A stretch of 62,958 nucleotides of DNA. It comes from Bremia lactucae (lineage: Eukaryota > Oomycota > Peronosporomycetes > Peronosporales > Peronosporaceae). The translations under genes and the position numbers were made by a program. The notes below the pieces were generated by a model. That model did no database searches. It saw only the letters and a program-made list of their open reading frames with translations, and had not been told where the DNA came from. Location of the stretch: assembly GCF_004359215.1 (NCBI RefSeq), contig NC_090628.1, forward strand, positions 183,611-246,568, read 5' to 3'. Shown one piece after another: positions 29,272 through 40,941 of this stretch (position 1 is its first letter; every line of letters starts with the position of its first letter).

Positions 29272-30200
29272 TTAAGAGGAGTTAGGTAACTCAATTATCT
29301 TATCTAGCCAACGTTTACGTGTCGCTTTACTTGCATAAGAAGGGTTTGACCGAAAATGCCCTGGCGAACCGCCAATAGTATCACTACTAACACTCAGTAT
29401 GGTGCCACCTCGGCCGACCACACTCGGTGGACTGAGACGTTCCACTCCACTTATCTCAATAATATTGCACTCTTGAGGTTCTGGTGAACCGTTAATAGTG
29501 TAACTACTGACACTCAGTATAGTGCCACCTAAGCCGACCAGACTCGGTGGACTTTGACGTGCCACTCCACGTATCTCAGGAATATTACGCCCTTGATGAC
29601 TCGGCCTTAGGCCAACAATGCTTCCAGCATTCAGTGAATCTTTATTACAACGAGTGTCACTCGACGGAGTATGTGCCGTTCTACTTGCGCTTAGAATTAA
29701 TGTTTTTGACACTGGAGTTTAGTAATTCATACATTTCGATGTCTAAAATACTGACAGACTCAGTCAATGATGCGCGCTAATAGCGCTTTTGTAGCCTTGC
29801 AAAACTGAATTCATGACTCCAAACTTCGCGAAGAACATTGCGCGTGGCGCCTAAGGTCTTAGACCTCGAATGGATCCATGGCTTATGGCGTTTATGCCGC
29901 GCCATTCCAAGAATGAGATCATATCTCGAATTCGAATCAAGGGCGAGACAGCGTTCTATACTGTCAAAGACCAAAACTTTATGCCTAAGTTCAATGGAAC
30001 CTTAGAAACAGTGACACAAGTCCCAGCCGCTAAGCGAACAGTGATTGTATCAGTTTTATGCGCTTTAAGCGACTCAACGTATTGTTAACTTCCTTCAAGG
30101 AAAGACGTTGAGCATAATTGCAAGACGCTCCTGAGTCAATTAAATTGACAATGGCTCATCAAAGCCCTTCACAGTCGCTTGAGCGACTAGCAAGCCAGGC
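29272..30200 (-). pseudogene. Protease and PR-RT spacer, element 2
   Basis: The DSGAS block is at 30123-30137. ERCLALDSNSRYDLILGMAR lies at 29777-29974. The spacer 29272-29712 is open for 146 codons and contains a tandem 40-aa repeat (29361-29480 and 29481-29600; core GGTILSVSS). One missing base upstream of DSGAS breaks the frame. Confidence 0.75.
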
Positions 30201-31239
30201 TTGTACTCACGCTCCGTGCCATTACGCACCGAGTTAATTGGGACTAGGTGCTGTTTACTCTCATCTCCTAAGGGTTCAACAGAGCCTAGGTCTTCCCCAG
30301 TAGGGCGCCCCGGACCTGCTAGGTATCGATGTTTTCCCGCAACGTACCAGATTTCTGGTATAGGTTGGGATTGGTGCTCTTTCGAGCTTTACGCGTATAT
30401 CGTGGGGAACAGGTCGGACATAAATGTTTCGTGCTTCCGCGCATATAACATCTACGGATGTTCTTATGCTATTTCACAGATTAAAAAAGAACCTTCTCCT
30501 TCCTCAAAGAGGCTTAGAACCATGGGTTTTGGAAAACCCATTTGCTCGAGAGCTTGTTCGGTAAATATGCGTGCTAACACGAGCAGACTTAATGTTGAAC
30601 TCAGCGCGCAGCGCTATGGCAACTGTCTCTTCGATAGTGGCAGGATGAGACCGGAATAATTCCGTCCGGGCAATGCTCTCATTGAGACCCTCCATACAGA
30701 TCGTTTCGACAATTGCTTCTTTCACCGGGTCTTGATGCATAGATGCAATGAGAGTTCTCAACTCCTGGACATAGCCCCCTAGGGTTCGTTTACCCTGTTG
30801 ATTCGCTAGGAGCCGTGGTCGTTTGCGAAAAGCCTGGTCAATCGGTGCAAACATGCTAGTCATTTGCTGTTTTGCAAAACTCATGCGGGAAAAGCGTCAT
30901 TTATGAACGTTAGACACGATAGTACCCACTCCATTGCTCTACCTCCGAGTTTGGAAATGTCCATAGCCACCTTTTGCCGTTCTGTTAAGAGCAAGGCGGA
31001 ATCAATGAACATCTCCACCTGCTTAATTCAAAAAGGAGATTTTCTCCCTCTTTTCCTACAAATGTCCTTACATTGACAGCTAGAGGATGATCCTTTGGCT
31101 CTAAATCGGGTACAGAGATGTACCGGGTTGGCATCGATGCCGCAAGGTGATCTTGTACCTGGTCGACCAGGGAGGATTCATGTCGCATGAAGGCTTCAAG
31201 CCTTGCATGTAAAGGACCTCTGATTAATATACGTGGCAT
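30201..31239 (-). pseudogene. Gag, element 2
   Basis: N-terminal part 30985-31239 (starting [20 protein letters not shown]) and capsid part 30504-30884 (SFAKQQMTSMFAPIDQAF... FRSHPATIEETVAIALR). The frameshift between them lies near 30900-30980. The C-terminal part to about 30201 has no intact zinc knuckle. Confidence 0.75.
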
Positions 31240-31797
31240 TATACTTATTTATCTTAATAAGTGAGCCAAAAGGATGACTGAGTTATCTTCTTAGCGAAAA
31301 CGGATGCATAGGTTTATTGTGTCGAAATCTTCTGTGAAAGTCGAAGGTCGAGGTCATGTGGATGGCGTTCTAGTTTAAACTTGAGGTAATGTGAAGGAAA
31401 TTCCAATCTGTCGAGATGGTGTGCGGGGAAATTGCTGCGTCAGTCATAGAGCTGGCTTACTCGATTTAACACCCACCTAGGTGGTGGCGCACATCTCAAT
31501 TTTACTTAGGTATCATTGAGATAAAGCACTAAAGTGAATTTGCGCCGTGCAAGCCGTTGACCGTAGCTGAAAGACGTGGCTACACAATCGTGTGTGAATG
31601 ATCTTGTTTTTCCCTTAGCCAAATGAAATTATCTTCTGGCATCTCACGGACTCAATTAGTTGAAACGAAGACGATGTTTACCATGATTCTTGACTAGAAG
31701 TTTGATCAGGAGAAGTCGGGGCATACAGCAATGTACTTGAAATCGTGAAAGTTGATACGAGGTTTCTTGAAATAGCGGTCAGAAAATGGCTGGTAAT
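31240..31797 (-). other. Leader of element 2, ending at a single N
   Basis: Same leader as 17641-18261 and 45314-45871. It stops in mid-sequence (TGGTAAT) at the N. In the other copies it continues ATATCGCGAAGGCGG. Confidence 0.7.
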
Positions 31798-31798
31798 N
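31798..31798. other. Single-N contig joint 1
   Basis: A lone N where a minus-strand leader changes abruptly into a plus-strand integrase core. This is more likely a scaffolding joint than an ambiguous base. Confidence 0.85.
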
Positions 31799-33064
31799 AG
31801 ATTTAGCCGGTAACTCCGGTATAGTGGTCTTTGTTGACCGATTGAGCAAAATGGCTCAATTAGCGGCCGTGCCGGATTCCATTAATGGTGAAGTTACAGC
31901 TGAGATGTTTATTGATCGCGTGTTTCGACAACATGATTTGCCAGTGGCAATTGTCTCTGATCGTGACCCACGTTTAACAAGTAAATTCTGGAAATTAATT
32001 TTCCGAGTGCCCGGCACCAGATTGGATATGTCCACTGCAGACGATCCGCAGACCGATGGTCAAACTAAACGTGTCAATCCCGTCTTTGAAGACGTTTTAC
32101 GCAGTGTGAGTGCTCAGACACCAAAGCGCTGGAGCCCAATGCTCCCAGTGGTGGAGTTTGCGTTAAATAACGCTGTAAAGGCCTCCACAGGCTATACTCC
32201 GTTGTATGTAAACGGTCTTTCCCACCCACGCGTTCCATTGACGATACCTCTGCGTGGTTCAGGGCTTGGTGGGGGAGGATTAGCCGATAGGCTTGCCGAT
32301 ATCAGCCCTGTTACCGTTCGGAAACAAGTAAGCGAGTTTCTCGCGACGCGATTTAGTGTCTTAAGACATGTAAGGGATACGATGGCTGATAGCCAAGACA
32401 AACAAAAAGAACAAGCAGATGCCAAAGGCAGAAGCTGTATTAATTCTTATATGGTCGGAGACCGAGTTTTACTAAACGCTAAAAACCTACCTACCAACTT
32501 GGTTTCCGCGGTCTTCAAGACCAAATTGCGCCCGCGCTTTATTGGACCATTTACGGTCGTGGCCAAGAAGGGCCTAGCTTATACGCTAAACCTTCCCAGC
32601 AAGCTGCGTACACACCCAGTGTTTTACGTTGGCTTGCTTAAGCCATATCGGGACCCTTCCCACGTGGACTTGAAGGCGCTTGCGCCGAGACAGGCGGTCG
32701 TGCCGCAGATTGCTGCATCCTCACCAGGATGTCCAGCTGGCCCTCTAAACGAGGCTGCTGACGCTCCAGCGTCGAAAGACGGTCCCGAACCGCCTCAAAA
32801 GAGCTCTCAACCCGAGCAAGGACCTCACGAAGAAGTTGCACCTCGTGCCGTAGAGCATCAAATGCTTCCGCCGATATTTCGGCCCCCTCCCGCGCTGCTT
32901 GATGCGCGGGGGAACATTCAGTTTGATGTGGAGAAACTTTTAAAGCAACGTCGCCGTCAGGGTCAATACCAGTATCTGGTGAAGTGGCTAGGGTACCCCT
33001 CTTCTGGAAACCTTCCCAGCAAGCTGCGTACACACCCACTGTTTTACGTTGGCTTGCTTAAGCC
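31799..33064 (+). pseudogene. Plus-strand integrase with intact chromodomain
   Basis: Open for 416 codons from 31824. Core from GIVVFVDRLSKMAQ (first Asp lost at the joint), VSDRDPR, K at 32067-32069 in place of the catalytic Glu, GPY/F (RPRFIGPFTVVAKKGLAYTL), linker, and the best chromodomain in the window (GNIQFDVEKLL, RRRQGQYQYLVKWLGYPSSG, ~32925-33007). It then runs into a second copy of LPSKLRTHPLFYVGLLKP and stops. The minus strand of 32638-33039 is also open (133 codons). Confidence 0.85.
32588..33064 (+). repeat. 420-bp tandem duplication inside integrase
   Basis: The segment starting AAACCTTCCCAGCAAG at 32588 begins again at 33008 and runs 57 bp before the LINE block. The period is exactly 420 bp (140 codons), so the frame is kept through the joint. 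Confidence 0.8.
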
Positions 33065-34058
33065 AACCGCATGAAGAGTCGAGTTTTGCAAAAATGAAGA
33101 GACTGTAATTCAGTTGTAGTAATGAACTCGTGAAAACGAGCTTGTTGACTGCAATTGTAACCAGGAAGTATATACTTCGCAAACGCGTGATGGAAGAACT
33201 GAATTTGTTTTGTAGTTTAGTAATGAAGAGATGATAGTCGAAGTTGAAACCTGCAAATAAACACTGATGTTTAAAAGTTGAAAGTGATCTTGTACTGTGT
33301 CCAGTTAAGTTAAGTTGTAACTCAATCGTGAAGTCAAGAACATGGTTCGAAAATCAGGTAAGGCAAGCTTGAGGCGACCGTTTAGGATGTGGTGAAGAAG
33401 TTGAATGGGTCGCTATTGTGAAGACGATTCCACTCGTGTTTAAATGAATTAAGTTGGAATTTGTTCTTGGACGAGTTCGTCTTGTGTGGGTGGGTAAGAG
33501 TCTCAAGAAAGCAGCTGTAAATGCAGGCGAATTGTCGTAAGACATTGCCTAAAACACCGATGAATGTAAGGCAAGGTGCGTCATAAATTGCCTTATTACG
33601 ATTGATCCATAGAGTCCGAAGGATGTAGCATCGAAAAATGTTAAAAATGCGTATAGGTAATGTAGTTCCAAACTTGGCATGATGTTGGGTTGGAACTTCA
33701 AGGTTGATGAGAAAAAGAGTGTATCTCAGTGTATAGATGTTCCGAAAATCCATTCGAGCGGGGGAAGGAAAAGACGCCAGATGTATTTGGATGTGTAACA
33801 ATCCCATAGCAAATGTTGTGGAGTTTCAGGTGCTAAACAGCCATGAACACAATAAATGTCTGAAGTATGCCAGCCATATTTATAACGGAAACCCAATCCG
33901 TTGAGTTGTAATCTAAACAGAAAATCTGAGAATTTTGGAAAAATCTCTTGGTGAAGTTTCCGTCGGGTAAGGCTAAAATCGCTAGATGGGTTGATGTTTT
34001 GAAGACCTAATGGTTCCATGTTTTTGATTCCACCTTCCATTCTGATTTGGGGGATTTG
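33065..34058 (-). pseudogene. LINE ORF2 C-terminal fragment and tail, contig B
   Basis: Almost identical to 18655-19648 (offset 14410). Pieces at 33382-33807 and 33726-34058 carry the same zf-RVT block and the same frameshift. Sharing of the frameshift means that it was copied in the broken state. Confidence 0.75.
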
Positions 34059-34130
34059 TCGGCCCCGGGGTTTGAACCTGGGGCCTCCCGGTCCTGAAGT
34101 GAGTGGCGGACCACTACACCACCAAGATCG
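34059..34130 (-). repeat. tRNA-derived head, contig B
   Basis: Same A-box/B-box sequence as 19649-19720. Confidence 0.6.
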
Positions 34131-34294
34131 GTAAGGGACCACTGGCTCAGAAATATAATAAACTCTACATGCTCAAGCCCAAATAGAGCTTGGAGTTGTC
34201 ATAAGAAGCGCGTTGCCCCTTCCGACAGTTCTGGAAACTCTTCCATTTCAGTGAAGGCATAGTCTTAAAAAGACTCAGACGTAGAATGACTACG

Positions 34295-34304
34295 AGTGCT
34301 ACCA
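34295..34304 (-). promoter_or_regulatory. Primer-binding site, contig B
   Basis: TGGTAGCACT on the minus strand, two bases from the LTR end. Confidence 0.7.
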
Positions 34305-34306
34305 GG

Positions 34307-34781
34307 TGTAGCGAGGCTACCTCGCTCCTTATGTCAGAGGAAGACTTTAGACTCAGAGAGTCTCTTAGTTCTATTAAACGAATGGGTTCAACAACTCAGG
34401 GAGTCGTACAAGCTATTAATGCTCAATGAATCCTAGTTTAAGGAATTCAGGGGCTCGTACAATTAAGTAGCAACTAGTGCCCAAGAGCATATACATTTGA
34501 AAAGCTTCTATCTCTTATAGATCAATGCGCAAGCCTTAGAAATGCACTTGACGCTTTAAGATCAAAAAGATTACTACGCTTTATTTTATTATTTATACTA
34601 GAACCGCACCCTAGTTAAATAAAAAATAGATTTCGGCCGCCAGATTTATATCAGGCGGCGACCACATTTGTTACCCATACTAAATGGGATTTAAGTAACG
34701 AACTATTTTAAAATTAGATAAAAGGGTATTACCCATAAAGTCAATGTACCACAACTACGGTTCTCCGAACGACCCATTACA
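34307..34781 (-). repeat. Shared LTR 2 (5' LTR of left unit, 3' LTR of right unit)
   Basis: 475 bp. PBS on the left and polypurine tract on the right. It lacks seven bases near its right end (CGAACGACCCATTACA versus CGAACGATGTGTGCCCCATTACA). The same deletion is in the LTR at 47577-48051. Confidence 0.85.
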
Positions 34782-34892
34782 TCCTCCCCCATCAGACTGT
34801 TGACATCGAGTGACAACAATCGCTTCATTTCCTCTTTGACGTTGGAACCTAAACAGCCAACCGTTTGGTTGTGTTTTTCATTCCTTTGTCTC

Positions 34893-36240
34893 ATGACAAT
34901 CAAGCGTGAGTCACAAACTTATAGCACCTTCTTCGACGATGAGGGGGTGGTGGACTTTGAAAGTCACTATTGTTGATCTTTTTTTTATTAACACCATCAG
35001 AGGATGAGGAGAAAGAGCGTCGCTCTTACTCGCCTTCTCCTCCGGATGAACGTCGGCGGGCCCCGAATCCGTTCCCAGAACGTGGTGCCGCTGGTATCTT
35101 AACTGTATTGAGCAGGACACAGGACTCTGAGTCCAACATCATTACGAATGCGCTCGATGGAGAGCAAGAACAGGCAATCCTCATAGAGGAACAAGCTCGT
35201 TGTCGAGCTGCTGAGATAGCGAAAGCTAAAGCTCATAGTGAATATAGATCCACTCCGCTAAGTGTGGAAGAGCGTCTCAAAGTGATTGCGGGTCACGGCT
35301 TGGCTACCTGGATCTCCGGTCCGCGGAGAGGACGCCGGAGGAGATCGCTGCTCGCGACGCTCTTCATGAGCGACACCTCACTTACGCCAAAGGTGGTGAC
35401 GCAAAGTCAGTATCTGACGCGTTTACGTGATCAGACCCGTCGGGCTTCGGTGACCTCAATGCGGGAAATTCCGATCGTTGTTTTTTAACGAATCAAAAGC
35501 GAAAAAAATGACGCATCATTTGAAAACTGAGTCCATCGGGCCCGCCGCCTCCGCAATATTTGGGATATTAGTCTGCAGATGTGGCTGATGTTCGTTTGGA
35601 ACGAAAGCTTCGCTTCGATTTCGCCTAGCTTGAGGCCAAAGGCAAGTTACGTTCGGCATTTATGCCAATAGACGAAGAAAGTCTAGCCGATATTTCAGTG
35701 CTTCGATTGACCGTGTTACCATGAATCAAAACCGCAGTGAGGCTATAGATCCATCTATTCCCACTTCTAGTGGTGGGAAGCGTCGTTTGACGCAAGTTGA
35801 CCCTGAGCTTGGCGCTCAAAAACGTCAACGGCGTACGGGCCGAAAAGGTACCGGAAACTCCTAAGGGTTTCAGAAGAGAAGTACCCCAGCCACTTTACTA
35901 TATACTGATATTGGCTCTTACGGTGACGTTGCTTTAAAAGTTTCTCTACGTGAAACTGAAGGTTCCCTCGCGCATCAAGCAGCGCGGGAGGGGGGGCCGA
36001 AATTTCGAGAGAACACTTGATGCTCTAAAGCACGAGGGGCAATTTCTTTGTTAAAGCCTTGCTCGGGTTGAGAGCTCTTTTGAGGTGGTTCAGAATTGTA
36101 TTTCGATGCTAGAGCGTCAGCACCCTCGTTTAGAGGGCCAGCTGGATATCCTGGTGATGATGCAACAATCTGCGGCACGACCGCCTGTCTCGGCGCAAGC
36201 GCCTTCAAGTCCACGTGGGAAGGGTCCCGATATGGCTTAA
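34893..36240 (+). pseudogene. Opposite-strand ORF, element 3
   Basis: ATG 34893 (MTIKRESQTYSTFFDDEGVV). The piece 34970-35488 contains FLLTPSEDEEKERRSYSPSP and, through a one-base loss at GGTCCGCGG, reads on to QYLTRLRDQTRRASVTSMRE and a stop. A further piece from ATG 35721 (MNQNRSEAIDPSIPTSSGGK) stays open, with one stop, into YGDVALKVSLRETEGSLAHQ. The final part is antisense to integrase 35975-36240. Confidence 0.55.
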
Positions 36241-37120
36241 GCAAGCCAACGTAGACCACTGGGTGTGTACGCAGCTTGCTAGAAAGGTTTAGCGTATAAG
36301 CTAGGCTCTTCTTGGCCACGACCGTAAATGGTCCAATAAAGCGCGGGCGCAATTTGGTCTTGAAGACCGCGGAAACCAAATTGATAGGTAGAATTTTAGC
36401 GTTTAGTAAAACTCGGTCTCCGACCATATAAGAATTAATACAGCTTCTGCATTTGCATCTGCTTGTTCTTTTTGTTTGTCTTGGCTATCAGCCATCGTAT
36501 CCCTTACATGTCTTAAGACACTAAATCGCGTCGCGAGAAACTCGCTTACTTGTTTCCGAACGGTAACAGGGCTGATATCAGCAAGCCTATCGGCTAATCC
36601 TCCCCCACCAAGCCCTGAACCACGCAGAGGTATCGTCAATGGAACGCGTGGGTGGGAAAGACCGTTTACATACAACGGAGTATAGCCTGTGGAGGCCTTT
36701 ACAGCGTTATTTAACGCAAACTCCACCACTGGGAGCATTGGGCTCCAGCGCTTTGGTGTCTGAGCACTCACACTGCGTAAAACGTCTTCAAAGACGGGAT
36801 TGACACGTTTAGTTTGACCATCGGTCTGCGGATCGTCTGCAGTGGACATATCCAATCTGGTGCCGGGCACTCGGAAAATTAATTTCCAGAATTTACTTGT
36901 TAAACGTGGGTCACGATCAGAGACAATTGCCACTGGCAAATCATGTTGTCGAAACACGCGATCAATAAACATCTCAGCTGTAACTTCACCATTAATGGAA
37001 TCCGGCACGGCCGCTAATTGAGCCATTTTGCTCAATCGGTCAACAAAGACCACTATACCGGAGTTACCGGCTAAATCTTTTAGACTGAAAACAAAATCCA
37101 TACTAATACTCTTAGCAATC
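35820..37120 (-). pseudogene. Integrase, element 3
   Basis: Core 36403-37101 (232 codons) with VSDRDPR and K at 36808-36810. The GPY/F and linker part is at 35975-36427 in another frame (shift near 36420). The decayed chromodomain lies beyond 35975. Confidence 0.85.
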
Positions 37121-37850
37121 TATGGGGACGAGAAGACTCGCCAGTGGCGCAGAGCCTGTGCCGAGTATTTAACCCGTTGGCAAGTTTCGCATGTGCGAAC
37201 ATATGTGCTAACCCATTTATAAAGTTTTGGCCAACAATAATCCTGGCTTATAGAGCCGTAGGTCTTTTCTCTATCGAAATGACCACCAAGGACAGCAAAG
37301 AGGATTCGGTACTTTAAATTCTCATCATGACATCATGAGGAACAACGACATGTGGAGGGTCCGCGATGTCTGTGCAACAAAGCAACAGGTCGTTATCGAT
37401 AGAAAGTCGATGTAACCTTGCACGCAAACGTGCCGACAATTTATAATCTGATTCAGTGCTCTTTAGAGCTCGTAGCAGAGCTACACACTTTTCATCCTTG
37501 GCGCAAGCCGAACGGATTAATTCAGTAATAGGCGACACTATAGTCGTTAAATAAGAGAGCTTATAATCTGACCTGCGTGATATGCATCGGCCAAAGCATT
37601 CTGCTTGCCGGGCTTATACTTCATCTCGAAATTGTATTCCGCGAAAAAGGATAGCGATCGGGCCATTCTCTGTGAGAGATGGGGCGACTTAGTCGCCGTG
37701 CGTAATGATGCGTGATCAGTATATATCATAAACGGCTTAGAGTCGAGCAAATGAAAACCCTGAATCTGACGAGAGCATACTTCATAGCAAGTAACTCTTT
37801 GTCATAAATGAATAGTTCTTTTCCGCAGCTTCAAGCCGTCTAGCCTCGAA
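37121..37850 (-). pseudogene. RNase H and integrase zinc finger, element 3
   Basis: Pieces 37314-37538 and 37547-37750 (SKPFMIYTDHASLRT). It has the same GTGATATGCATC frame break as element 2. Confidence 0.75.
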
Positions 37851-38946
37851 CGCAATAATACGTTCATGCACTGCCAATGCCAAAATCTGATGCGTCACAG
37901 ACGACACTGAAAGGCCAGTTTGGGTTTGGCAGTATCAGAATCGGGGCATGGATAAGACTATCCTTAACTGCTCGAAAAGCATTATTTTCGGTGCTAGTCC
38001 AGCACCATTATGTATCCTTTTTAAGGAGATTAGATGACCCAACCACTTACGCAAATTCTTTTGGTTTTTAGAAATCGGCCAATCTACTATGGCTTTCACC
38101 TTAGCGGGATCCGCTCGAAGGCCTCGCTTTTCAATGAAGCATTCTTAAAAAGGAATTACCTCTGCGCAAAAATGCATTTAGATGCATTGGCATACAATTT
38201 ATATGTGCGCATACACTCGAGCACTGCTCGCAAATGGTCTAAATGATTGTCCATATCAGACCGACCCTGCTACGCACGACTATGGACAAAAATGTCATCG
38301 ACATAAGTCTGTGCATAACCTCGATGAGAGCGAAATAGTTGCGTCACTAGACGATGAAATGTTCCCGGGGCGTTGGAAAGCCCTTGTGGCATAACCAGCC
38401 ACTCCCAGAACATGCCGCTTGGGGTAACCGCTATAAGCGGGATATCGCTAGCTCGCATGAGCAATTGGTAGTAACCATCGACCAAGTCCAATGCACTGTA
38501 CTTGTACACCCCACCATATTGTTCTAAAGAACATCCTTTCTAGGAATGGGAGTTTGTACTCGTATAGTGACAGCATTAAGCTTATTAGAAGCATGTACAT
38601 GCGCCATTTACCATTTGACTTTTTGACACAAAATGTCGGTGTCGAACGAGGAGATTTGCTATATCGTACCATTCCAGCCTCGTGCTTAGCACAGAAGAAA
38701 TCGTCAATGACGTCACACTGCTCCTTTGGTAAAGGCCATTGTCTTTCGACACAGATTTGGTTACCGGAACCAAGTCAATTTCATGACGAACACCTCTATC
38801 CGGAGGTAGAACAGATGGTGGATTATTACATACCACATCTGGAATTCCTTAATCAAGAAATAAAAGGGATCCATTAGGATCTTTAAGGATCGATGACCCA
38901 TTTCGCGCACTAAGTGCAGCTTTTGTGTCATCCAGGACAACCTCAT
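37851..38946 (-). pseudogene. Reverse transcriptase, element 3
   Basis: Palm 38270-38509 (SALDLVDGYYQLLMR), YVDD 38294-38305, amber 38270-38272. Fingers 38448-38672, N-terminal part 38585-38836. Confidence 0.85.
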
Positions 38947-39329
38947 CTAGAAGTGACGATGAGTTTAACTCAACTGTTGGTCGAATGACCACCATCTCAG
39001 ATAAATCACCAGCCTTTAAGGCTCGGCCGCACTCACCAACAGACATTTCGTACAGCTCTAAAAGAGCACGTAACGAAAATTGCCGCAAGGCTTATTTCAC
39101 CCTCAAGTTACCGTTACACCATTCACTCGTATAACTTTGTGAGAGTGTAAACGCTTCGCGTCTCCCCTGTCTTGGAGTCAAGACATTACGCCTCTAAGAG
39201 GAGTTAGGCAACTCAATTATCTTATCCAGCCAACGTTTACGTGTCGCTTTACGTGCATAAGAAGGGTTTGACCCAAAATGCCCTGGCGAACCGCCAATAG
39301 TATCACTACTAACACTCAGTATGGTGCCA

Positions 39330-40134
39330 CCTCAGCCGACCACACTCGGTGGACTGAGACGTTCCACTCCACGTATCTCAATAATATTGCACTCTTGAGG
39401 TTCTGGCGAACCGTTAATACTGTAACTACTGACACTCAGTATAGTGCCACCTAAGCCGACCAGACTCGGTGGACTTAGACGTGCCACTCCACGTATCTCA
39501 GGAATATTACGCCCTTGATGACTCGGCCTTAGGCCAACAATGCTTCCAGCATTCAGTGAATCGTTATTACAACGAGTGTCACTCGACGGAGTATGTGCCG
39601 TTCTACTTCCGCTTAGAATTAATGTTTTTGACACTGAAGTTTAGTAATTCATACATTTCGATGTCTAAAACACTGACAGACTCAGTCAATGATGCGCGCC
39701 AATAGCGCTTTTGTAGCCTTGCAAAACTGATTCAAGACTCCAAACTTCGCGAAGAACATTGCGCGTGGCGCCTAAGGTCTTAGACCTCGAATGGATCCAT
39801 GGCTTATGGCGTTCATGCCGCGCCATTACAAGAATGAGATAATATCTCGAATTCAAATCAAGGACGAGACAGCGTTCTATACTGCCAAAGACCAAAACTT
39901 TATACCTAAGTTCAATGGAACCTTAGAAACAGTGACACAAGTCCCAGCCGCTAAGCGAACAGTGATTGTATCAGTTTTATGCGCTTTAAGCGACTCAACG
40001 TATTGTAACTTCCTTCAAGGAAAGACGTCGAGCATAATTGCAAGACGCTCCTGAGTCAATTAAATTGACAATGGCTCATCAAAGCCCTTCACAGTCGCTT
40101 GAGCGACTAGCAAGCCAGGCTTGTACTACGCTCC
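39330..40134 (-). pseudogene. Protease and PR-RT spacer, element 3
   Basis: DSGAS block 40043-40057. The spacer piece 39332-39634 has the 40-aa tandem repeat with GGTILSVSS. The 39686-39895 piece has YYLILVMARHERHKPWI. Confidence 0.7.
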
Positions 40135-40489
40135 GTGCCATTACGCACCGAGTTAATTGGGACTAGGTGCTGTTTACTCTCATCTCCTAAGGGTTCAACA
40201 GAGCCTAGGTCTTCCCCAGTAGGGCGCCCCGGACCTACTAGGTATCGATGTTTTCCCGCAACGTACCAGATTTCTGGTATAGGTTGGGATTGGTGCTCTT
40301 TCGAGCTTTACGCGTATATCGTAGGGAACAGGTCGGACATAAATGTTTCGTGCTTCCGCGCATATAACATCTACGGATGTTCTTATGCTATTTCACAGAT
40401 TAAAAAGAACCTTCTCCTTCCTCAAACAGGCTTAGAACCATGGGTATCGGAAAACCCATTTGCTCGAGAGCTTGTTCGGTAAACATGCG
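40135..40489 (-). pseudogene. Gag C-terminal remnant, element 3
   Basis: Aligns to the gag/PR joining region of the other units up to GCTAACAC at about 40495, then diverges. The capsid part is lost. Confidence 0.65.
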
Positions 40490-40695
40490 TGCTAACACAG
40501 CAGATTAACGTTATCGCGAAGAGCTTGAAAATGGCTTACGGTCGAGAATGAAACCGGAATAATTAAGTCCGAGCAACGCTATCATACAGAACCTCCATCA
40601 GACCGTTAAACAATTCCTTCGTTCACCGCGCCTCCATGCACAGATAAATGGACTACTAAAATCCGGGACATAACCCCCTAGGGTACGTCTGGTGA
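40490..40695. other. Mosaic patch C (gag blended with unknown sequence)
   Basis: Landmarks of gag (GAGCA-GA-TTAA, GGAATAATT..GTCC, CTCCAT.CAGA.CGTT, ACATA.CCCCCTAGGGT) appear in order as in 60485-60690, but the bases between them are replaced. This differs from ordinary decay seen elsewhere in the family. The partner sequence is not in the window. Confidence 0.5.
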
Positions 40696-40729
40696 ACCCC
40701 AAACACCAGTTCCCGAAGGTTTTACTTTT

Positions 40730-40800
40730 TGTCTTTACCGGGTATCGAACCGGTGACCAGTGGGTCGCACCGCCATGCCTTACCCGACTGAGCCACAACA
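40730..40800 (-). repeat. tRNA-derived SINE-like head
   Basis: The minus strand has A-box-like TGGCTCAGTCGG (40784-40795) and B-box-like GGTTCGATACC (40741-40751) at tRNA spacing. The T-arm can pair only with an 8-nt loop and the anticodon stem does not pair, so it is not a functional tRNA gene. It differs from the LINE-linked head at 19649. Confidence 0.55.
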
Positions 40801-40909
40801 CACGATATTTTCCACACTCAACTTCTTCGTGTTATTCTTGTAATTTGATCCCGTATAAACGCATATGCATAAAGTGCAACACTTTCGATGAATACATCAA
40901 TCTTCAACA
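40801..40909 (-). repeat. Copia 3' LTR start
   Basis: The minus strand starts TGTTGAAGATTG right after a purine-rich CATCAAGGGAGAG. The tRNA-like head follows directly, so the rest of the LTR is replaced or interrupted. Confidence 0.5.
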
Positions 40910-40941
40910 CTCTCCCTTGATGTGCGCTCGAAGTGATGCCC

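Larger units (their letters stand above)
24335..31797 (-). mobile_element. Ty3/gypsy chromovirus, element 2 (array start)
   Basis: 3' LTR 24335-24833, polypurine tract, opposite-strand ORF, integrase, RT-RNase H, PR, gag, leader, then a single N at 31798 where the sequence jumps. Its last 4.43 kb (27366-31797) recur at 41440-45871 with only a few differences. Confidence 0.85.
34782..40489 (-). mobile_element. Ty3/gypsy chromovirus, element 3 (contig B), gag truncated
   Basis: Polypurine tract 34782-34793, then opposite-strand ORF, integrase, RT-RNase H, PR and the C-terminal part of gag. At 40490 the sequence becomes a mosaic and then SINE/copia. The stretch 32645-37750 recurs at 45915-51010 (offset 13270) with only a few differences. 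Confidence 0.85.

Noticed and set aside
30201..30659. 152-codon plus-strand ORF (also 16624, 40135, 44275, 60099)
   Set aside because: Antisense shadow of the gag/protease joint; Cys/Arg/Ser-rich with no motif and not placed like an accessory ORF.
40730..40800. Second tRNA gene candidate
   Set aside because: The T-loop would have eight bases and the anticodon stem does not pair; kept as SINE-like.
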